Shown here: positions 5,345-6,967 of the stretch, piece by piece
How positions within the stretch are numbered: position 1 is the stretch's first letter
Layout: the number at the start of each line of letters is the position of its first letter
Assembly: GCA_003694965.1 (NCBI GenBank)
Contig: RFJG01000060.1
Location: forward strand, 1 to 6,967
Length of the DNA: 6,967 nt
DNA from: Methanobacteriota archaeon
GTDB taxonomy: Archaea > Micrarchaeota > Micrarchaeia > Anstonellales > J096
Reading direction: 5' to 3'
The notes under the pieces: model-generated
Told to the model about the DNA's origin: nothing
What the model saw: only the letters and a program-made list of their open reading frames with translations
The model's database searches: none
Translations under genes and position numbers: made by a program

Positions 5345-6375
5345 TCGGTGCAACTTTTTGTGAAGAAAGCTGAGAGCTTTTTTAGGGCTCTCCTCTTCTC
5401 ATTACTCTCTATTTTTGCCTCCTCCACACTGTTTTTTAGCATCTCTATGTTCTCATCATAGAGCTCCCTGTCAACGGGGTAGGGTATGCCGTCCTTGCCG
5501 CCATGGGCATAGCTGTATTTTACGGGGTCTCTCCAATCCAGCTCCTCTCCATAAATAAGGTTTGCTATGAGCGCAAGCGCCCTTATCTTCTTAGGGCCTA
5601 CTCCCCTGAATGTCATAACCTCTTCATAGCTTGTTGGCTGGTATTCGTAGAGTTTGGCAAACATCTCAACATCCCTCTTGCTTATGTCAACATCTCTTAT
5701 GTCGTGCCTCCTCGGCATACTGAGGTCATCCTCGAACAACATCCTCTGCCCGCGCATGGAGTTCCAAGCTCTTATGGCATAGTTGTCCTTGATTATGTCC
5801 AGCATTGTCTTCCTCAACATGGCACTTTTCTTACTTACTGTGTTAAGTGCCTCTCTCTTGATCCCTGCTATGTTCTCCTCATCTCTGTATAGCTCATTGG
5901 AGCCATGCCAGTGATACCTCCTAGCAAAAGAGCTTATTTTGTTCATTCCTTGGTCTATCACAACATAGTCCTTCCCATCAGTTATTGTCGATGCGATGTA
6001 GAGAGAGTAGCCGTCATCTATGCCCTTGGAGAACAGAGAGTGCACTAAGTAGGCATTATCTCCAATCTCTTCTTGTTCTGGCGTTGCTTCCTTCATTTTC
6101 TTTCCCTTTCCTCCAAAGACAGAGATTTCCTCTCCCTTGTAGCCCTCTCTTATGGCAGCTATCGTTGTTGGAGTAGTGCCAGAGCTGTGCCAATCAAAGC
6201 CAAGAACGCACGCGAATGCCTGGAACCAAAAAGGAGATGCCAACCTTTTTAGGAACTCGCCTGTGCCGTATTCGTCTATTATTAATTCAGTTATCACCCC
6301 TGCCATCTTCCTCATTCTTGAAAATAGCCAAGGAGGAGCCTTCCCTGGATGGAGAGGTAGTTTGGCACTTCTCAT
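5341..6375 (-). CDS. DUF763 family protein (COG1415), function unknown
   Basis: 344 residues, soluble, with no signal peptide or membrane segment. It carries the DUF763 hallmarks: LPLHPGKAPPWLF (6-18), PFWFQAFACVLGFDWHSSG (48-66), GGKGK (88-92), DQGMN (141-145), ARRYHW (151-156) and HGGKDGIPYPVDRELYD (291-307). The family occurs in archaea and some thermophilic bacteria and has no established activity that I know of. FRGVGPKKIRALALIANLIYG (256-276) has the look of a helix-hairpin-helix, and the many conserved His, Asp, Trp and Lys residues would suit nucleic-acid binding or processing, but this is inference. Its ATG overlaps the stop of the upstream membrane-protein gene as ATGA, so the two are probably one transcript with coupled translation; the GAGG 18 bases upstream is too far off to act as a ribosome binding site. 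Its 3' end converges on tyrS. Confidence 0.9.
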   Translation of the reverse strand: MRSAKLPLHPGKAPPWLFSRMRKMAGVITELIIDEYGTGEFLKRLASPFWFQAFACVLGFDWHSSGTTPTTIAAIREGYKGEEISVFGGKGKKMKEATPEQEEIGDNAYLVHSLFSKGIDDGYSLYIASTITDGKDYVVIDQGMNKISSFARRYHWHGSNELYRDEENIAGIKREALNTVSKKSAMLRKTMLDIIKDNYAIRAWNSMRGQRMLFEDDLSMPRRHDIRDVDISKRDVEMFAKLYEYQPTSYEEVMTFRGVGPKKIRALALIANLIYGEELDWRDPVKYSYAHGGKDGIPYPVDRELYDENIEMLKNSVEEAKIESNEKRRALKKLSAFFTKSCTD

Positions 6376-6967
6376 ATAGTAATGTTGCTCTTTCCTCTTA
6401 ATAATCTTTTTGAAATACCGCTAATTTCCCTCCTGAAAAATATTAGAGAGAGCAGGCTATTAACTAAGAAGGCAGTGGCAAGGGCAACAACAGAGTAGAG
6501 GAGGGCATTCCCATCACTCTCAAAAGATGTCGGCAGGAATGAGCGCGCATAGAACATAGAAGCTGTGACAAGCAGGAGCTGGCCCACTACCTTTAATGAA
6601 ACAATCCTGCTGACCTCTTTTACAGCTCTTACCATCATCCATACATATATGAGGGATGCAAGAGAGGAGCCAAGGGCAACTCCTACAAGGCCCAACCCAA
6701 GAGATACGGACAGGAGGTAGTTTAGTGCTATGTTAAGCACTACGCTCAATGACAAGTAGAGGAGTATCCTTCTGTCTTGCTTTCCTAGGAAATACTGCAC
6801 AAACAGTGCTTGAAGGGGCATTACGAGCATCGCAGGAACAAAGTAGTAAGCAAGGCTTGAGAACTCACCATACCCTCCTGTTATGACTTGGACGAATGGC
6901 TCAGGGTAGGTAACAGAAGCTACGAGAGGTCCCAATAGGAATGCCAGGCTTATTATGCCCGTTCCTA
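6372..6967 (-). CDS. Flippase-like polysaccharide/lipid transporter, C-terminal part (cut by right edge)
   Basis: The frame is open to the window edge and 197 residues are visible. The first in-frame candidate start (TTG at 6935) sits inside a membrane helix, so the true start lies beyond the window. About six hydrophobic helices follow one another: near 5-21, 38-61, 68-92, 93-113, 127-145 and 158-180 of the visible part, then a basic tail (FFRREISGISKRLLRGK). The pattern PLQALFVQYFLGKQDRRILLY then NIALNYLL then GLVGVALGSSLASLIY resembles the C-terminal half of Wzx/RfbX-type flippases of the MOP superfamily, where a loop with a short basic stretch precedes an N-x3-N-x-LL helix and a G-x2-G-x-A helix. 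Such proteins usually move lipid-linked sugars across the cytoplasmic membrane for glycans or N-glycosylation. MATE or MurJ-like members cannot be excluded without the N-terminal half. The gene leads into DUF763 by a 4-base overlap. Confidence 0.75.
   Translation of the reverse strand, partial: GTGIISLAFLLGPLVASVTYPEPFVQVITGGYGEFSSLAYYFVPAMLVMPLQALFVQYFLGKQDRRILLYLSLSVVLNIALNYLLSVSLGLGLVGVALGSSLASLIYVWMMVRAVKEVSRIVSLKVVGQLLLVTASMFYARSFLPTSFESDGNALLYSVVALATAFLVNSLLSLIFFRREISGISKRLLRGKSNITI

Noticed and set aside
5503..5892. Plus-strand open frame of 129 codons
   Set aside because: It is antisense to the conserved DUF763 coding sequence; the protein is unrecognisable and has no promoter-like element at the proper distance.
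6372..6935. Complete membrane protein starting at TTG 6935
   Set aside because: The frame stays open to the edge with more hydrophobic residues upstream, so the gene is a fragment of a longer one.
1..6967. CRISPR array, tRNA, rRNA, insertion sequence or defence system
   Set aside because: No spaced repeats, cloverleaf-like sequence, transposase or terminal inverted repeats were seen by eye; nearly every base is within a recognised gene.

Overview
The window is compact archaeal chromosome. No tRNA, rRNA, insertion sequence, CRISPR array or long repeat was seen. Archaeal origin is inferred from four things. The tyrosyl-tRNA synthetase is of archaeal type, and a DUF763 protein is present. Arg AGG and Ile ATA codons are used heavily. 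AT-rich TATA-like elements lie 26-30 bases upstream of start codons that have no Shine-Dalgarno sequence, which is the layout of leaderless transcripts. The lineage cannot be fixed from the sequence; a small-genome archaeon would fit the tight packing and gene overlaps, but this is a guess.

Layout: (1) Positions 1-1063, minus strand: N-terminal two thirds of CTP synthase (pyrG), cut by the left edge. (2) 1064-1158: divergent promoter region. (3) 1159-2838, plus: prephenate dehydrogenase fused to prephenate dehydratase and an ACT domain. (4) 2883-3572, plus: a stand-alone chorismate mutase that resembles the yeast/plant (ARO7-type) enzyme rather than the short prokaryotic AroQ domain. (5) 3552-4238, minus: 16S rRNA dimethyladenosine transferase KsgA/RsmA, overlapping the tail of the mutase gene. 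(6) 4239-4294: a very short divergent promoter in which one TATA-like element can serve both strands. (7) 4295-5344, plus: tyrosyl-tRNA synthetase. (8) 5341-6375, minus: DUF763 protein, with start overlapping the stop (ATGA) of (9) 6372-6967, minus: the C-terminal part of a multi-pass flippase-like membrane protein, cut by the right edge.

Genes 3 and 4 together encode every step from chorismate to phenylpyruvate and 4-hydroxyphenylpyruvate: the mutase makes prephenate, and the fusion protein turns prephenate into both keto acids. The fusion has no room for a mutase domain, so the neighbouring gene supplies the missing activity. tyrS, 0.7 kb further on, loads the tyrosine product onto tRNA. 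The most unusual point is the eukaryote-type chorismate mutase in an archaeal setting: its active-site residues are kept and its effector-site residues are largely changed. The other genes (pyrG, ksgA, tyrS) are housekeeping genes. The DUF763/flippase pair is a separate transcription unit entering from the right.
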